Notes: generated from the letters alone by a model not told the origin. Positions 53,137 through 63,981 are shown, counted from the stretch's first letter. The stretch is 64,000 nucleotides of DNA from Paenibacillus sp. BK033 (GCF_004345425.1 NZ_SLVP01000001.1:868001-932000), one strand, 5' to 3'. Program-made: numbers and translations.

Positions 53137-54030
53137 TCATTGATTCATGACGTCTTTGAGAAAAACGGACGAGCTGGTCGGCAAAGTAGCGTCTTTACGG
53201 GTAACGACGCCGATCGCTCGGGATGGCAAGGCCTCCGTCAATGTCACCTCGAACAACGTTTCGCTATTCAGCTCCTGCTGGGCAAACCGGCGGGTAAGGA
53301 AGGCCATCCCATAGCCCCTCTGCGCAAACTCGATAATCATCTCCGTGCTGGTCAGCTCAATATCCGGTTCCTTATATATACCGTGTCCGGCGAGCCATTG
53401 CTCGACAAAAAGCCGGGTACTGCTGCCCGCCGTAGGCAATAATAAAGGAAGCTTTAGCAGCTCGCGGACCGAGACCGCTTGGCTTGCCAGCTCCTTGTAT
53501 GCCTCGCCAACAAGGAAACAGTCCTGTATGGACATCAACGGCTGAATCGCCAATTCCTGATCGTCAAAGGGCAGGTGGACGAAGCCAAGGTCGATATTTT
53601 CTTCCTTCAGCTGCTTGGAGATTTCGTTTGTCTTGCTTTGCTGGAGGCGGATCCGCACATTCGGATGCTCCGCATGAAACTTATCTATATAAGGAAGAAG
53701 GATATGCTTGATAATCGGGCCGCTCGCTCCGATGCGCAGATCGCCTCCGTGCAAGTTGGCAAGCTCCAGCAGCTTGCGCTCGCCGCGCTCGATCAGATGG
53801 AAGGATTGCTCGATATAGTCCAGCAGCGCTTTCCCTTCCATCGTAAGCTTCACGCCCTTGGAGCCGCGGTCAAACAGCTTCACGCCAAAGCAATCCTCCA
53901 GCTGCTTGATCGCATAGCTGACCGATGGCTGCGTAACGTGAAGAAACTCGGCAGCTTTCGTGAAGTTGCCCGTTCTTGCCGTGTACAAAAATATCCGATA
54001 GCTTTCCAAGCTATTTAATCTGTTTGACAT
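53137..54030 (-). CDS. LysR-family transcriptional regulator
   Basis: A 297-residue LysR protein with helix-turn-helix at 17-50 (NFTKAAEFLHVTQPSVSYAI) and an effector domain from about 90 (DLRIGASGPIIKHILLPYID). It is transcribed away from a chorismate synthase gene across a 107-base region containing a long dyad that is probably its operator. LysR proteins of this branch often sense aromatic metabolites or their precursors, which would fit control of the shikimate pathway's last step. Confidence 0.9.
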   Translation of the reverse strand: MSNRLNSLESYRIFLYTARTGNFTKAAEFLHVTQPSVSYAIKQLEDCFGVKLFDRGSKGVKLTMEGKALLDYIEQSFHLIERGERKLLELANLHGGDLRIGASGPIIKHILLPYIDKFHAEHPNVRIRLQQSKTNEISKQLKEENIDLGFVHLPFDDQELAIQPLMSIQDCFLVGEAYKELASQAVSVRELLKLPLLLPTAGSSTRLFVEQWLAGHGIYKEPDIELTSTEMIIEFAQRGYGMAFLTRRFAQQELNSETLFEVTLTEALPSRAIGVVTRKDATLPTSSSVFLKDVMNQ

Positions 54031-54057
54031 AAACCCTCTCTATCGCAAGGCTATTGA

Positions 54058-54094
54058 ATTATGATTTCATTTATTGCACATTTGAAATTATAAT
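54058..54094. promoter_or_regulatory. Dyad operator between lysR and aroC
   Basis: ATTATGATTTCA (54058-54069) and TGAAATTATAAT (54083-54094) are 12-bp inverted arms with one mismatch and a 13-base spacer. The size and central position fit a LysR recognition site serving both genes. Confidence 0.7.
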
Positions 54095-54137
54095 GAATTT
54101 AATCGAGATAGTCAAAAGAGAAAGGTTGGTTTTTCAT

Positions 54138-55193
54138 ATGTCAGGAAGCAGCTTTGGCACACATTTCAAAATGACCACGTTTGGCGAATCGCACGGCGAG
54201 GCTGTAGGCGTTATTATTGACGGCGTTACGCCGGGAGTAGAGCTTACGGAAGCGGATATTCAAATACAGATGGACCGCCGCAAGCCGGGTCAATCCTCGG
54301 TTACGACTCCGCGCAAGGAATACGATATTATCCGCATTCTGTCGGGTGTCTTCGAAGGCAAAACAACAGGTGCTCCCTTGGCCGTCATGCTGAACAATAC
54401 CGACATGAAATCCAAGGATTACGAGGCGAACCGCCGGTTGTTCCGTCCGGGTCACGCCGATTTCACTTACGTGCAAAAATACGGCCATCGCGATCACCGC
54501 GGAAGCGGCCGGGCTTCGGGCCGCGAAACCGCGGGCCGCGTGGCTGCAGGCGCTATCGCGCGCAAGCTTCTGGAACGCCGCGGCGTTTCCATCGTAGCCT
54601 ACACGAAAGAAGCGGGAGGCATTAAATGCGAGACGTTTGACGAATCCGTTATCGAGAAGAATCCGATGCGCGCAGCCGATCTAAACGCAGCGGAAAGAAT
54701 GGTAACGCTCGTCGAGGATCTGGCGGCGAAGGGCAACAGCTGCGGCGGCGTGGTGGAATGCATCATCCGCGGCGTGAAGCCGGGTATCGGCGAGCCGGCG
54801 TTCGACAAGCTGGACGCGGAGCTTGCGAAAGCGATGCTGTCCATCGGAGCGGTTAAAGGCATCGAGTTTGGCGCAGGATTCGCGGCAACAACCATGTTCG
54901 GCAGCGAGCATAACGACGAGATGGACGCAAACGGCTTTTTGACCAATAATGCCGGCGGGATCGTTGGCGGCATTAGCACGGGTCAGGATATCGTTTTCCG
55001 TATCGCGGTAAAACCAACGTCGTCGATCTCGCTTCCGCAGCAAACGGTTGACGAAGAAGGCAACGAGCATACGATCCAAACGCTTGGACGTCACGATCCG
55101 TGCATCTGCCCGCGCGTTGTGCCGGTCGTGGAAGCGATGGCTTGCATGGTGCTGGAGGACTTGTACAAACGCCATACGGCTTTGCATGATTAA
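54138..55193 (+). CDS. aroC: Chorismate synthase, clostridial/proteobacterial type
   Basis: A 351-residue chorismate synthase, which converts EPSP to chorismate with reduced FMN. Motifs: TTFGESHGEAVG at the N-terminus, HADFTYVQKYGHRDHRGSGR in the middle (FMN/EPSP site) and LGRHDPCICPRVVPVVEAMA near the end. The form with GESHG then DRRKPGQSSVTTPRKE is the clostridial/Escherichia type, not the shorter-inserted AroF type of the Bacillus aroFBH operon. ATG 54138 is chosen because the family starts at SGSSFG; upstream in-frame ATGs lie in the operator. It stands alone, divergent from LysR. Confidence 0.94.
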   Translation: MSGSSFGTHFKMTTFGESHGEAVGVIIDGVTPGVELTEADIQIQMDRRKPGQSSVTTPRKEYDIIRILSGVFEGKTTGAPLAVMLNNTDMKSKDYEANRRLFRPGHADFTYVQKYGHRDHRGSGRASGRETAGRVAAGAIARKLLERRGVSIVAYTKEAGGIKCETFDESVIEKNPMRAADLNAAERMVTLVEDLAAKGNSCGGVVECIIRGVKPGIGEPAFDKLDAELAKAMLSIGAVKGIEFGAGFAATTMFGSEHNDEMDANGFLTNNAGGIVGGISTGQDIVFRIAVKPTSSISLPQQTVDEEGNEHTIQTLGRHDPCICPRVVPVVEAMACMVLEDLYKRHTALHD

Positions 55194-55295
55194 CATTAAT
55201 TTTATTTTATCAATAAATATTACATCCCTCGTGAAAAATAAACTATAATAATTGATGTTATTGTTTATTATGCAAGAAAGAAGGGGAATTGGACA

Positions 55296-55985
55296 TTGGA
55301 CTTGACGCCGTTTGAATTTTTGACCACACTACTGTCCATTGTATTTATTGATCTTATTCTCGCCGGCGATAATGCGATTGTGATTGGGATGGCGGCAAAA
55401 CGGCTCCCGAAGGAGACGCAGAAGAAAGCTATCCTTTACGGAACCTGCGGAGCCATTCTGCTTCGGATCGTTGCAACCGTGCTGGTTGTGTATGTGCTTA
55501 ATATTCCTTGGCTGCTTGTTGCCGGAGGCGTCATTCTTCTCTGGATCGCTTACAAGCTGCTTGTGCAGGAAGAGGATCATGAGAACATTAAGGCGGGAAA
55601 CACGCTTTGGGCTTCCGTGTGGACGATTATCGTAGCGGACGCGGCAATGGGGCTGGATAACGTCATTGCCGTTGCGGGCGCCGCTCAGGGACATACGCTG
55701 TTAGTCATTATAGGTCTGATTATCAGTATTCCGATTGTGGTCTGGGGGAGCACTTTGTTTATCAAGCTGCTCAGCAAATTCCCTTGGATCATTTACGCGG
55801 GCTCGGCCGTGCTGGCCTATACCGCATCAAAGATGATTACCCATGAGCCGGCGTGGAAGGCTTGGTTCGAAGAAAACCAGGTCGTCAAGTGGCTCGTGAT
55901 CGCCATTGCGGTTGTTGCGGTGCTTGGCGCGGGACTTTGGACGAACGAATGGAAGAAGAAGCATCCGCAAGCGGCACACGAATAA
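55296..55985 (+). CDS. TerC-family membrane protein (YjbE/YkoY group)
   Basis: A 229-residue integral membrane protein with seven hydrophobic segments. The TerC signature is present twice: DLILAGDNAIVIGMAAKRLP and VADAAMGLDNVIAVAGAA, with acidic residues inside the membrane that can bind metal. YjbE/YkoY-type proteins export Mn2+, supplying secreted metalloenzymes. It starts at TTG after AAGAAGGGG. A sigma-A-like pair (TTACAT, then TATAAT 18 bases later) lies about 50-70 bases upstream. No yybP-ykoY manganese riboswitch is visible in the short upstream region. Confidence 0.9.
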   Translation: MDLTPFEFLTTLLSIVFIDLILAGDNAIVIGMAAKRLPKETQKKAILYGTCGAILLRIVATVLVVYVLNIPWLLVAGGVILLWIAYKLLVQEEDHENIKAGNTLWASVWTIIVADAAMGLDNVIAVAGAAQGHTLLVIIGLIISIPIVVWGSTLFIKLLSKFPWIIYAGSAVLAYTASKMITHEPAWKAWFEENQVVKWLVIAIAVVAVLGAGLWTNEWKKKHPQAAHE

Positions 55986-55989
55986 GCGG

Positions 55990-56032
55990 AAAAACCGACG
56001 TTGGAGCGGACAAGCTCTAACGTCGGTTTTTT
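55990..56032 (+). terminator. Terminator after the TerC gene
   Basis: An 18-bp near-perfect stem (AAAAACCGACGTT...AACGTCGGTTTTT) with an AGC/GCT inner pair and T run. Confidence 0.88.
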
Positions 56033-56253
56033 GTTTTTTCGAAAGAAGAGTTCACTGATATTTATACCTTTAAGTCGGATATTTGCATAGCGGTTTACCA
56101 GTTGTTCCCTTACAATGGGCATGGTTCGGATTTCAACAAGACAAGCATACCGTGATATTCAGGTAACAGGTACAAGTCAACAGGATAAGAAAGGAGGAGC
56201 AGACGGATTCCCCATCTTTACCTATGATTGTTACTATGAATTGGAGGTTGAAA

Positions 56254-59200
56254 ATGATGCAGGCCATACGCCGCAAAAATCCTTTGGCAAAGCTTCTCCT
56301 TATATGCTTACTCTCTACCTTCCTCTTACCGCTGCATATTACTCCAGTACTAGCCGCAGACACGGCTGTTGTCGATGAAAATTTCTCTGCCTATCCTGTT
56401 GGGGCGCTTACAATTGGAAGCGGTAACAACTGGACAAAGGAAGGGACGGCCCCGGTCATCGAGGTTGTTAACAATCCGGATACCAATCAGCAATACGCTT
56501 CAATCAGCCATGATCTGACCGGCTCCTCTTATTTCGGACAACGCTTTACGCCTCAGACCGGAGGAATGATTCTGCAGTTTGACGTCAATATGCCAACGAG
56601 CAAAGGCGGAACCTTCTGGGTGATGGAAGGGAAGGTCAATGCGACAAACGCAGCCGTTACCCGCATGGTGATGGATGGCGGCGTGATCAAAATGCAGAAC
56701 GGACCAACCCTCGTCTCGTATGACACGACGCATTGGTACCGGTTTACGTTCGTTTATAATATCCCGCAGAAAAGATACACCTTATCGATCAAGGACTTAA
56801 ATACAGGAAGTACGGTTAACTCAAGCGAAAATTTCTACAGCGCCAGAGAACGGATCAGCAGCATCGGCTTCTTCACCAATGCGGGCGGAGGACGCTACAA
56901 TCTGGCGAATATGAAAGTAACGGCGCTTGATCTGGCTTTGGCGAGTGTTCAGCTTAAAGCCGGCGATTATGCTCCTTCCTTTGCTTTTGACCCGACAAAT
57001 GATAACTACTCCATCGATATGCCTTATTCCGCAAACGTCCTTACCGTAACGCCAACGGCGAGTTATGCGGAAGGCGTTCAGTTGAAGGTTGGCGACTCTT
57101 CGGTTGAAAGCGGTTCCTCGGTTGATGTGCCGATTAACGGTGCTTCATCGCCCGTAAGCATTACGGTTGCTTCCAAGCAATATACGGATGTAGCCCGTAC
57201 TTACACAATTAATGTCAAAAAATTGGACAAGGCTCCCGATGTTACGCATTTGGCAGCGGAAGGCCATGACGGAAAGGTACTGATTGGCTGGAAGGCTCCG
57301 GTCGATCCGGCTTACCAAGAAGCCAACATCTACAATGTAAAGGAAGACGGTACGGAAACACTGGCCGCAACGGTACCGAAAGGAACGTATATCGCTTCCG
57401 TTGGCGGTCTGGATAATGGCAAGGAGTATACGTTTCACGTCAAGGGGGTTTATGCCTACGAGGGAGAAGAACTGACAGAGTCAACTCCTGTAACCGTGAC
57501 GGCCACACCGCAGCTGCTGCCGGCCCGGCAGATGGAGGACTTGGATCGTGGTCTGGTTGCCGTCGAGCAGGAAGGCCATGTCTTCCTCTCCTGGCGGTTC
57601 CTTGGCACTGAACCGGATCATATCGGCTTTAACGTATACCGTGACGGGGTGAAAATCAGCTCCGCTCCGGTTCAATCCAGTACGAACTATGTGGATGAAA
57701 CCGGAACGGCAGATTCGTCCTATTATATCCGGGCGGTTGTGAACGGAACGGAGCAAGAGCCTTCCGAAACGGTGCGGCCTTGGAATACGAATTATTTGAG
57801 CGTAGCGCTCGACAAGCCTGCCGATGGCGTAACAAGCGTGGGAGAAGCTTACACGTATCGGGCGAATGACGCATCCGTAGGCGATCTGGACGGGGACGGC
57901 AAATACGAAATCGTGCTGAAATGGGATCCAAGCAACTCCAAGGATAACTCCCAAGCAGGCATTACCGGCAATACGTATCTGGATGCTTACAAAATGGACG
58001 GTACACGCTTGTGGAGAATCGACATGGGTCCAAATATTCGTTCAGGAGCCCACTACCTGCATCCGATGGTCTACGACCTGGATGGAGACGGCAAGGCGGA
58101 GGTAGCAGCCCGTACTGCCGACGGAACGGTTGACGGTATGGGAAACGTGATTGGCGACGCTAATGCCGATTATCGCAATTCCGGCGGTTATGTGCTTGAC
58201 GGGCCGGAGTTCTTCACGATTTTTGAAGGCGTGACAGGCAAGGCGCTGGAAACGGAGGATTATGATCCGCCAAGAGGCAATATCGGAGATTGGGGAGATA
58301 CGTACGGCAACCGGATTGATCGGTTTGGCGCAGCGATTGCCTATCTGGACGGGGTGCATCCAAGCCTGATTCTGCAGCGCGGGTATTACACGCGGATGGT
58401 GCTGGCAGCGTACAACTGGAGAGACGGGGAACTAAGCAAGCTGTGGAAGTTTGATTCTCCGAATCCTGGTTACGGACAAGGCAACCATCAGCTGAGCGTG
58501 GCGGATATCGATGCGGACGGCAAGGATGAGATTGTAACCGGCAACACGGCGGTTAATGATGACGGAACTTTACTGTGGAGTACGAAGCTGGGACATGGCG
58601 ACGCTATGCATCTCGGGGACCTGAATCCTTCCCATCTTGGACTTGAGCTATGGACGGTGCAGGAGGAGACGGGAGCTCCGTATTCGGCTACCATGCTTGA
58701 CGCGCGGACGGGAGAGCCGTTATACGGTCAGCCCCAGGTTGGCGCGGATACGGGCAGGGGCTTGTCGGCGGACGTGGATCCAAGATACGAGGGCGAAGAG
58801 TCCTGGGCCATTGACGCGACAAAGTCGGCCGCAACGGAAAATAACTTAAACGGCTTTATGTTTAACTCGGAAGGTACCAAGATCTCTACCCAAATCCCGA
58901 CCTCCAACTTTGCGATCTGGTGGGACGGCGACCTAAGCCGAGAACTGCTGGATCATAACTGGAATACCGCAACCGGCAACGGTGTTCCGAGAATTGATAA
59001 ATGGGATTACGAGAATAACTCGCTAATTCGGTTAGAGACGTTTACCGGTACGTATTCCAATAACGGAACAAAAGGCAATCTGTCTCTGCAAGCCGATCTG
59101 CTGGGCGACTGGAGAGAAGAGGTCGTTGTGAGAACCGAAGACAGCAGTGCGCTTCGCATCTATACAACGACGGACGTAACGGATCAGAAGATCCGCACGC

Positions 59201-59934
59201 TGATGCATGATCCGGTATACCGGTTAGGCGTAGCTTGGCAGAACACCGGCTATAACCAGCCGCCGCATACAAGCTTTTACCTGGGGAACGGAATGGAGAA
59301 GCCGGATGCTCCTAACATTTACCTCGTGGACAATACGGCTCCAACTACAACCGATAATGCGCCATCAGGCTGGATGAATCATAATGTGACGGTAACCTTA
59401 ACGGCGAAGGACATTATTTCCGGCGTTGACGCGACTTATTACACGTTAGACGGAGGAGATGTACAGAAGGGGACTACCGCTCAAGTGACGGAGGAAGGTG
59501 TCCATACCCTTGTCTATTGGAGTGAAGATCGTAAAGGGAATGCAGAAGTTCCCCGTACGGTGAAGATCCAGATTGATAAGACAGCTCCTGAACTGAATGT
59601 CGTTCTGGATAAATCAGAGCTCTGGCCGGCTAATCGTAAGCTGGTTGACGTAACAGCGGTAGTGAAAGGCACAGACCTTTTGTCAGGCATCGATTCGGTC
59701 GTATTAACCTCCATTACAAGCAACGAGAAGCTTGCGGAAGGAACGAACGGAGATATTCAAGGCGCCGAATTTGGTACGTTTGACGTGGCGTTTAAATTGA
59801 GGGCAGAGAAGTCCGGCAATAAGGATGGACGAACGTATACGATTAAGTACACGGCAAAAGACAAAGCGGGCAACGCGGCGGAGAAATCCGTTACGGTTAC
59901 GGTCCCTCACGATCAATCGAGCAATAGGGGATAA
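56254..59934 (+). CDS. Secreted rhamnogalacturonan lyase, family PL11, multidomain
   Basis: A 1226-residue secreted protein. The start at 56254 has GGAGG six bases upstream and gives a signal peptide (AIRRKNPLAKLLLICLLSTF then LLPLHITPVLA). Domains: LamG/CBM-like (35-225), cadherin-like beta-sandwich (227-325), FN3 (330-420), the PL11 catalytic propeller (about 423-1027; DASVGDLDGDGKYEIVLKWD, YDLDGDGKAEVAARTADG, calcium-binding loops) and two Ig/OmpL47-like modules (1030-1226). It cleaves the rhamnogalacturonan-I backbone of pectin, as YesW/YesX do. The single YesW is about half this length; the extra modules probably bind polysaccharide or the wall. Confidence 0.93.
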   Translation: MMQAIRRKNPLAKLLLICLLSTFLLPLHITPVLAADTAVVDENFSAYPVGALTIGSGNNWTKEGTAPVIEVVNNPDTNQQYASISHDLTGSSYFGQRFTPQTGGMILQFDVNMPTSKGGTFWVMEGKVNATNAAVTRMVMDGGVIKMQNGPTLVSYDTTHWYRFTFVYNIPQKRYTLSIKDLNTGSTVNSSENFYSARERISSIGFFTNAGGGRYNLANMKVTALDLALASVQLKAGDYAPSFAFDPTNDNYSIDMPYSANVLTVTPTASYAEGVQLKVGDSSVESGSSVDVPINGASSPVSITVASKQYTDVARTYTINVKKLDKAPDVTHLAAEGHDGKVLIGWKAPVDPAYQEANIYNVKEDGTETLAATVPKGTYIASVGGLDNGKEYTFHVKGVYAYEGEELTESTPVTVTATPQLLPARQMEDLDRGLVAVEQEGHVFLSWRFLGTEPDHIGFNVYRDGVKISSAPVQSSTNYVDETGTADSSYYIRAVVNGTEQEPSETVRPWNTNYLSVALDKPADGVTSVGEAYTYRANDASVGDLDGDGKYEIVLKWDPSNSKDNSQAGITGNTYLDAYKMDGTRLWRIDMGPNIRSGAHYLHPMVYDLDGDGKAEVAARTADGTVDGMGNVIGDANADYRNSGGYVLDGPEFFTIFEGVTGKALETEDYDPPRGNIGDWGDTYGNRIDRFGAAIAYLDGVHPSLILQRGYYTRMVLAAYNWRDGELSKLWKFDSPNPGYGQGNHQLSVADIDADGKDEIVTGNTAVNDDGTLLWSTKLGHGDAMHLGDLNPSHLGLELWTVQEETGAPYSATMLDARTGEPLYGQPQVGADTGRGLSADVDPRYEGEESWAIDATKSAATENNLNGFMFNSEGTKISTQIPTSNFAIWWDGDLSRELLDHNWNTATGNGVPRIDKWDYENNSLIRLETFTGTYSNNGTKGNLSLQADLLGDWREEVVVRTEDSSALRIYTTTDVTDQKIRTLMHDPVYRLGVAWQNTGYNQPPHTSFYLGNGMEKPDAPNIYLVDNTAPTTTDNAPSGWMNHNVTVTLTAKDIISGVDATYYTLDGGDVQKGTTAQVTEEGVHTLVYWSEDRKGNAEVPRTVKIQIDKTAPELNVVLDKSELWPANRKLVDVTAVVKGTDLLSGIDSVVLTSITSNEKLAEGTNGDIQGAEFGTFDVAFKLRAEKSGNKDGRTYTIKYTAKDKAGNAAEKSVTVTVPHDQSSNRG

Positions 59935-59940
59935 AATAAA

Positions 59941-59966
59941 AAAGGTGAGCCCGGGGGCTCACCTTT
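59941..59966. terminator. Bidirectional terminator between lyase and aconitase genes
   Basis: AAAGGTGAGCCC / GGGCTCACCTTT around a short GG loop; A and T runs on each side. Confidence 0.85.
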
Positions 59967-59982
59967 CTTGCTATAGAAGGAA

Positions 59983-62691
59983 TTAGTTCTTGATCATTTG
60001 ACGCAGAACCGTTTGCAGGATACCGCCGTTACGGTAGTAGTCAACGTCCACGAGGGAGTCGAGGCGTACGATAACTTTGAACTCGACTGTCGAGCCGTCT
60101 TCTTTCGTAGCGATAACCGAAACGAGATCGCCAGGCTGAACATCGTTCGAAAGACCAACGATATCGAAGGTTTCGAAGCCAGTCAGACCAAGTGCCTGCC
60201 AGCCTTGGCCAGCTTGGAACTGGAGCGGAAGTACGCCCATGCCAACCAGGTTGGAACGGTGGATACGTTCGAAGCTCTCCGTAATAACGGCTTTAACGCC
60301 GAGGAGGAACGTACCTTTAGCTGCCCAGTCACGGGAGCTGCCTGTACCGTACTCTTTGCCGCCGAGTACAACCAGGTTTGTTTTGTCCGCTTGGTATTTC
60401 ATCGAAGCTTCATATACGGAAGTCACTTCGCCTGTAGGCTGGTAAGTCGAGAAGCCGCCTTCTGTACCAGGAGCGATGTGATTGCGGATACGGATGTTCG
60501 CGAATGTACCGCGAACCATAACTTCGTGATGACCGCGGCGGGAGCCGTAGGAGTTGAAGTCTTTCTTCTCAACGCCGTTAGCGATCAGGTATTTACCGGC
60601 TGGAGCATCTGGACGGATGCTGCCTGCTGGCGAGATATGGTCAGTTGTAACCGAGTCGCCAAGAGCAAGCAAAGTTTTCGCTGCTTTGATGTCTTCAACG
60701 TCGCGGATGCCGTCAGCAAGGCTGTCGAAGAACGGAGGGTTGGCGATGTAAGTCGAATTCGGATCCCACTCGTACAGTTCGCCTTCCGGTACCGGAATCG
60801 CGTTCCAACGTTCGTTTTGCGTATATACGTTTTCGTATTTCGCCTGGAACATTTCAGGAGTCAGGGATGCGCTGATGGCATCGGCGATCTCTTGGTTTGT
60901 TGGCCAGATGTCTTTCAGGAAGACAGGTTCGCCTTGCGGATCGAAGCCGATTGGCTCGCTAGCGAAATCAATGTTAACTGTACCAGCCAGCGCGTAAGCA
61001 ACAACAAGCGGCGGCGATGCCAGGTAGTTCGCTTTGATTTGGGCGTGGATACGGCCTTCAAAGTTACGGTTACCGGACAATACGGCAGCTACCGTCATGT
61101 CGTTGTCAGCGATCGCTTGGCTTACGTCGTCCGGCAATGGACCGGAGTTACCGATACATGTCGCACAGCCGTAACCGGCAACGTGGAAGCCGAGTGCTTC
61201 GAGGGACTCGAGCAGGCCAGCTTTTACGAGATAGTCGGTAACAACCAGGGAACCTGGAGTCAGCGAGCTCTTCACGTATTCAGGCTTCACGAGACCGCGA
61301 GCGACAGCTTTCTTCGCTACAAGGCCTGCGCCTACCATTACGCTAGGGTTGGAAGTGTTTGTGCAGGAAGTGATCGCGGCGAGTACAACTGCGCCAGCTT
61401 TCATCTCGCTTACTTTGCCGTTAGCGTGGTTGATTGTAACGACTTCTTCCGTTTTCTCCTCAGTCAGGCCATAACCGCCTTTGTCCACTGGCTTGCGAAC
61501 GATTTCGTTCCAAGCTTCCTTCATCGAAGTCAGCTCGATACGGTCTTGCGGACGTTTAGGACCGGCAAGGGATGGAACCACAGTCGACAGGTCGAGTTCA
61601 ACCACTTCAGTGAAGACAGGGTCCGGCGTAGCGTCCGTACGGAACATGTCTTGAGCTTTGTAGTAAGCTTCAATAAGAGCGATTTGCTCTTCTGTGCGGC
61701 CTGTTTGGCGCAGGTAGTCGAGCGTAGTTGCATCAACCGGGAAGAAGCCGATTGTTGCGCCGTACTCAGGAGCCATGTTCGCAACCGTTGCACGGTCAGA
61801 CAGGCTGATGTTGGACAAGCCGGAACCGAAGAACTCGACGAATTTGCCGACAACGCCTTTTTTGCGAAGCAATTGCGTGATGGTCAGGGCAAGGTCAGTC
61901 GCCGTAGCGCCTTCTGCCAGGCTGCCAGTCAGTTTGAAGCCGATAACTTCAGGAGTTACGAAGTAGAGCGGTTGGCCAAGCATGCCGGCTTCCGCTTCGA
62001 TACCGCCAACGCCCCAGCCAACGATACCAAGACCGTTGATCATGGTTGTGTGGGAGTCGGTACCAACGAGGGAGTCCGGGAATACGAAAGTTTCGCCGTC
62101 AACCGTCTTTGTAGCCGCAACGGAGGCCAGATACTCGAGGTTTACTTGGTGAACGATACCTGTATCCGGCGGAATCGCACGGAAGTTATCGAATGCTGTT
62201 TGCGCCCAACGGAAGAACCGGTAGCGTTCAGCGTTCCGTTCGAACTCGATGCGTTGGTTGATTTCAAGCGCGTCCGGGGAACCGAATGCATCAACCATGA
62301 CGGAGTGGTCGATAACGAGATCGACAGGTACAAGCGGGTTGATTTTTTTAGGGTCGCCGCCTGCTTTTTTAACCGTTTCGCGCATTGCCGCAAGGTCAAC
62401 GACTACTGGTACGCCAGTCAAGTCCTGCAGTACGATACGGGATGGGATGAAAGGAATTTCTTTGTCGTCGCGGTTAGCCGCCCAATCTGCGAGTTGTTTG
62501 ACATGCTCTTTCGTGATGCCGCGGCCGTCAAATTGACGAACAGCGCCTTCGAGCAATACTTTGATTGAAAATGGAAGCTTGGAAATGTCGCCGAGCCCTT
62601 GCTTTTCAAGTTCCGGCAGGCTGTAGTAAGCGTAGGACTTGCCGCCGACTTCCAGGCTGGACCGTACGGAGTAATGGTCTTGATTTGCCAT
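59983..62691 (-). CDS. acnA: Aconitate hydratase (aconitase A)
   Basis: A 902-residue aconitase/IRP1-type enzyme that interconverts citrate and isocitrate in the TCA cycle with a 4Fe-4S cluster. The cluster Cys residues are seen in [11 protein letters not shown] and [28 protein letters not shown] and [17 protein letters not shown] complete the active site. The length is as expected. AAGGAGGAATA precedes the ATG and a sigma-A promoter lies about 85-110 bases upstream. It forms a single-gene unit. Bacillota aconitases are repressed by CcpC/CcpA; no CcpC box was confirmed here. Confidence 0.97.
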   Translation of the reverse strand: MANQDHYSVRSSLEVGGKSYAYYSLPELEKQGLGDISKLPFSIKVLLEGAVRQFDGRGITKEHVKQLADWAANRDDKEIPFIPSRIVLQDLTGVPVVVDLAAMRETVKKAGGDPKKINPLVPVDLVIDHSVMVDAFGSPDALEINQRIEFERNAERYRFFRWAQTAFDNFRAIPPDTGIVHQVNLEYLASVAATKTVDGETFVFPDSLVGTDSHTTMINGLGIVGWGVGGIEAEAGMLGQPLYFVTPEVIGFKLTGSLAEGATATDLALTITQLLRKKGVVGKFVEFFGSGLSNISLSDRATVANMAPEYGATIGFFPVDATTLDYLRQTGRTEEQIALIEAYYKAQDMFRTDATPDPVFTEVVELDLSTVVPSLAGPKRPQDRIELTSMKEAWNEIVRKPVDKGGYGLTEEKTEEVVTINHANGKVSEMKAGAVVLAAITSCTNTSNPSVMVGAGLVAKKAVARGLVKPEYVKSSLTPGSLVVTDYLVKAGLLESLEALGFHVAGYGCATCIGNSGPLPDDVSQAIADNDMTVAAVLSGNRNFEGRIHAQIKANYLASPPLVVAYALAGTVNIDFASEPIGFDPQGEPVFLKDIWPTNQEIADAISASLTPEMFQAKYENVYTQNERWNAIPVPEGELYEWDPNSTYIANPPFFDSLADGIRDVEDIKAAKTLLALGDSVTTDHISPAGSIRPDAPAGKYLIANGVEKKDFNSYGSRRGHHEVMVRGTFANIRIRNHIAPGTEGGFSTYQPTGEVTSVYEASMKYQADKTNLVVLGGKEYGTGSSRDWAAKGTFLLGVKAVITESFERIHRSNLVGMGVLPLQFQAGQGWQALGLTGFETFDIVGLSNDVQPGDLVSVIATKEDGSTVEFKVIVRLDSLVDVDYYRNGGILQTVLRQMIKN

Positions 62692-62774
62692 GTTCGGGTA
62701 TTCCTCCTTGAATGAAGTTGACGATTTTGTTGTTTCATTCTGTGAAACTCTATTTCAAAAATCGTTATGTCTTT

Positions 62775-62803
62775 ATTATAGCTCGAGATGTGAGGTTCGT
62801 AAA
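62775..62803 (-). promoter_or_regulatory. Sigma-A promoter of acnA
   Basis: On the minus strand TTTACG (62803-62798) and TATAAT (62780-62775) are exactly 17 bases apart, upstream of the aconitase start. Confidence 0.7.
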
Positions 62804-62961
62804 GCAGATTCAGACCGACAATCGCGGAAATTCACGGATTTTTCGAGCGGGCAGCCGGCGGAATGCATCATTGCTTTCCCTAGTCACTTACTATTGTATA
62901 GCAGTTGCGATAGAACTTCGTTATAATGGACATGATGTCTTCATGAGAAGGAGAGTTGGAC

Positions 62962-63981
62962 ATGACAACAACGAAAAAGCTTGGCAACGTCAAGCTGTCT
63001 ATATTGGACCTTGCGCCGATTGTCGAAGGCTCCACGGCCTCGGATGCCTTGCGCAACAGCCTCGACCTTGCCCGGCATGCCGAAAAATGGGGCTATACCC
63101 GTTATTGGGTAGCCGAGCATCACAGCATGCCGGGAATTGCCAGCTCGGCGACGTCATTAGTAATCGGGCATATTGCGGGCGGCACATCGACCATTCGCGT
63201 CGGCTCCGGCGGCATTATGCTGCCGAACCATGCGCCGCTTGTGATCGCGGAGCAATTCGGTACGCTGGAGTCATTGTATCCTGGGCGCATTGATCTTGGG
63301 CTTGGCCGCGCGCCGGGCAGTGACCGTCAGACGATGATGGCGCTTCGCCGCGACTTGCACGGCGGGGAGAATTTCCCGGCGATGCTGGAGGAGCTCCGAG
63401 GCTACTTCCGCGGTCCGGAATCGGAAAAGGCGGTACGCGCGGTGCCGGGCGAAGGCCTGGATGTGCCGATCTGGCTGCTGGGCTCCAGTGATTTCAGCGC
63501 AAGGCTGGCCGGCGAGCTAGGCTTGCCGTTTGGCTTCGCGAGCCATTTCTCCCCGGACTTTACTCTGCCGGCGCTTGATATTTACCGCAGCAGCTTCAAG
63601 CCGTCGGCTTATCTGGATAAGCCGTACGCGATGGTTGGCGTAAACGCCATCGCGGCCGATACGGACGAGCATGCGGAATGGCTTGGCACAACGCTCGAGC
63701 AGCAGTTCCTGAATTTGATCCGCGGCGGCGTGCCAAGAAAGATTCAGCCGCCGGCCGATCTGGAAGGCTTCGCGAATCCGTATGAGCTTACGGCCGTGCG
63801 CAATCAGCTTCGCACGGCGATCAAAGGCAGTCCGCAGACGGTTGAAGCAAAGCTGAACGCGTTTATCGAGCAGACCGATGCGGATGAAGTGATCATTAAC
63901 TGCGCGATTTACGATCATCAGGAGCGGCTGAAATCCTACGAGCTGATTGCTCAGCTCGGGTTAATCGGAAGCAAGGAATAA
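62962..63981 (+). CDS. LLM-class flavin-dependent oxidoreductase (YhbW-like)
   Basis: A 339-residue luciferase-like monooxygenase of the MsnO8/YhbW/YvbT group, with [20 protein letters not shown] at the N-terminus, [40 protein letters not shown] and [17 protein letters not shown]. These are FMN-binding strands of the alpha/beta barrel. ATG 62962 is chosen for AAGGAG eight bases upstream; an in-frame TTG lies six bases earlier. The substrate is unknown. It is divergent from aconitase with about 270 bases between starts, and its stop falls 19 bases before the window edge. Confidence 0.92.
   Translation: MTTTKKLGNVKLSILDLAPIVEGSTASDALRNSLDLARHAEKWGYTRYWVAEHHSMPGIASSATSLVIGHIAGGTSTIRVGSGGIMLPNHAPLVIAEQFGTLESLYPGRIDLGLGRAPGSDRQTMMALRRDLHGGENFPAMLEELRGYFRGPESEKAVRAVPGEGLDVPIWLLGSSDFSARLAGELGLPFGFASHFSPDFTLPALDIYRSSFKPSAYLDKPYAMVGVNAIAADTDEHAEWLGTTLEQQFLNLIRGGVPRKIQPPADLEGFANPYELTAVRNQLRTAIKGSPQTVEAKLNAFIEQTDADEVIINCAIYDHQERLKSYELIAQLGLIGSKE

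Noticed and set aside
55200..55295. Possible yybP-ykoY manganese riboswitch before the TerC gene
   Set aside because: Only about 95 bases separate it from aroC and none of the conserved GGGGAGUAG-type blocks is present.
59998..62568. Long open frame of 856 codons on the plus strand
   Set aside because: It lies entirely antisense to aconitase, whose protein is fully conserved; the product is Arg/Cys/Phe-rich without recognisable domains. Codon bias of the real gene leaves the opposite frame open.
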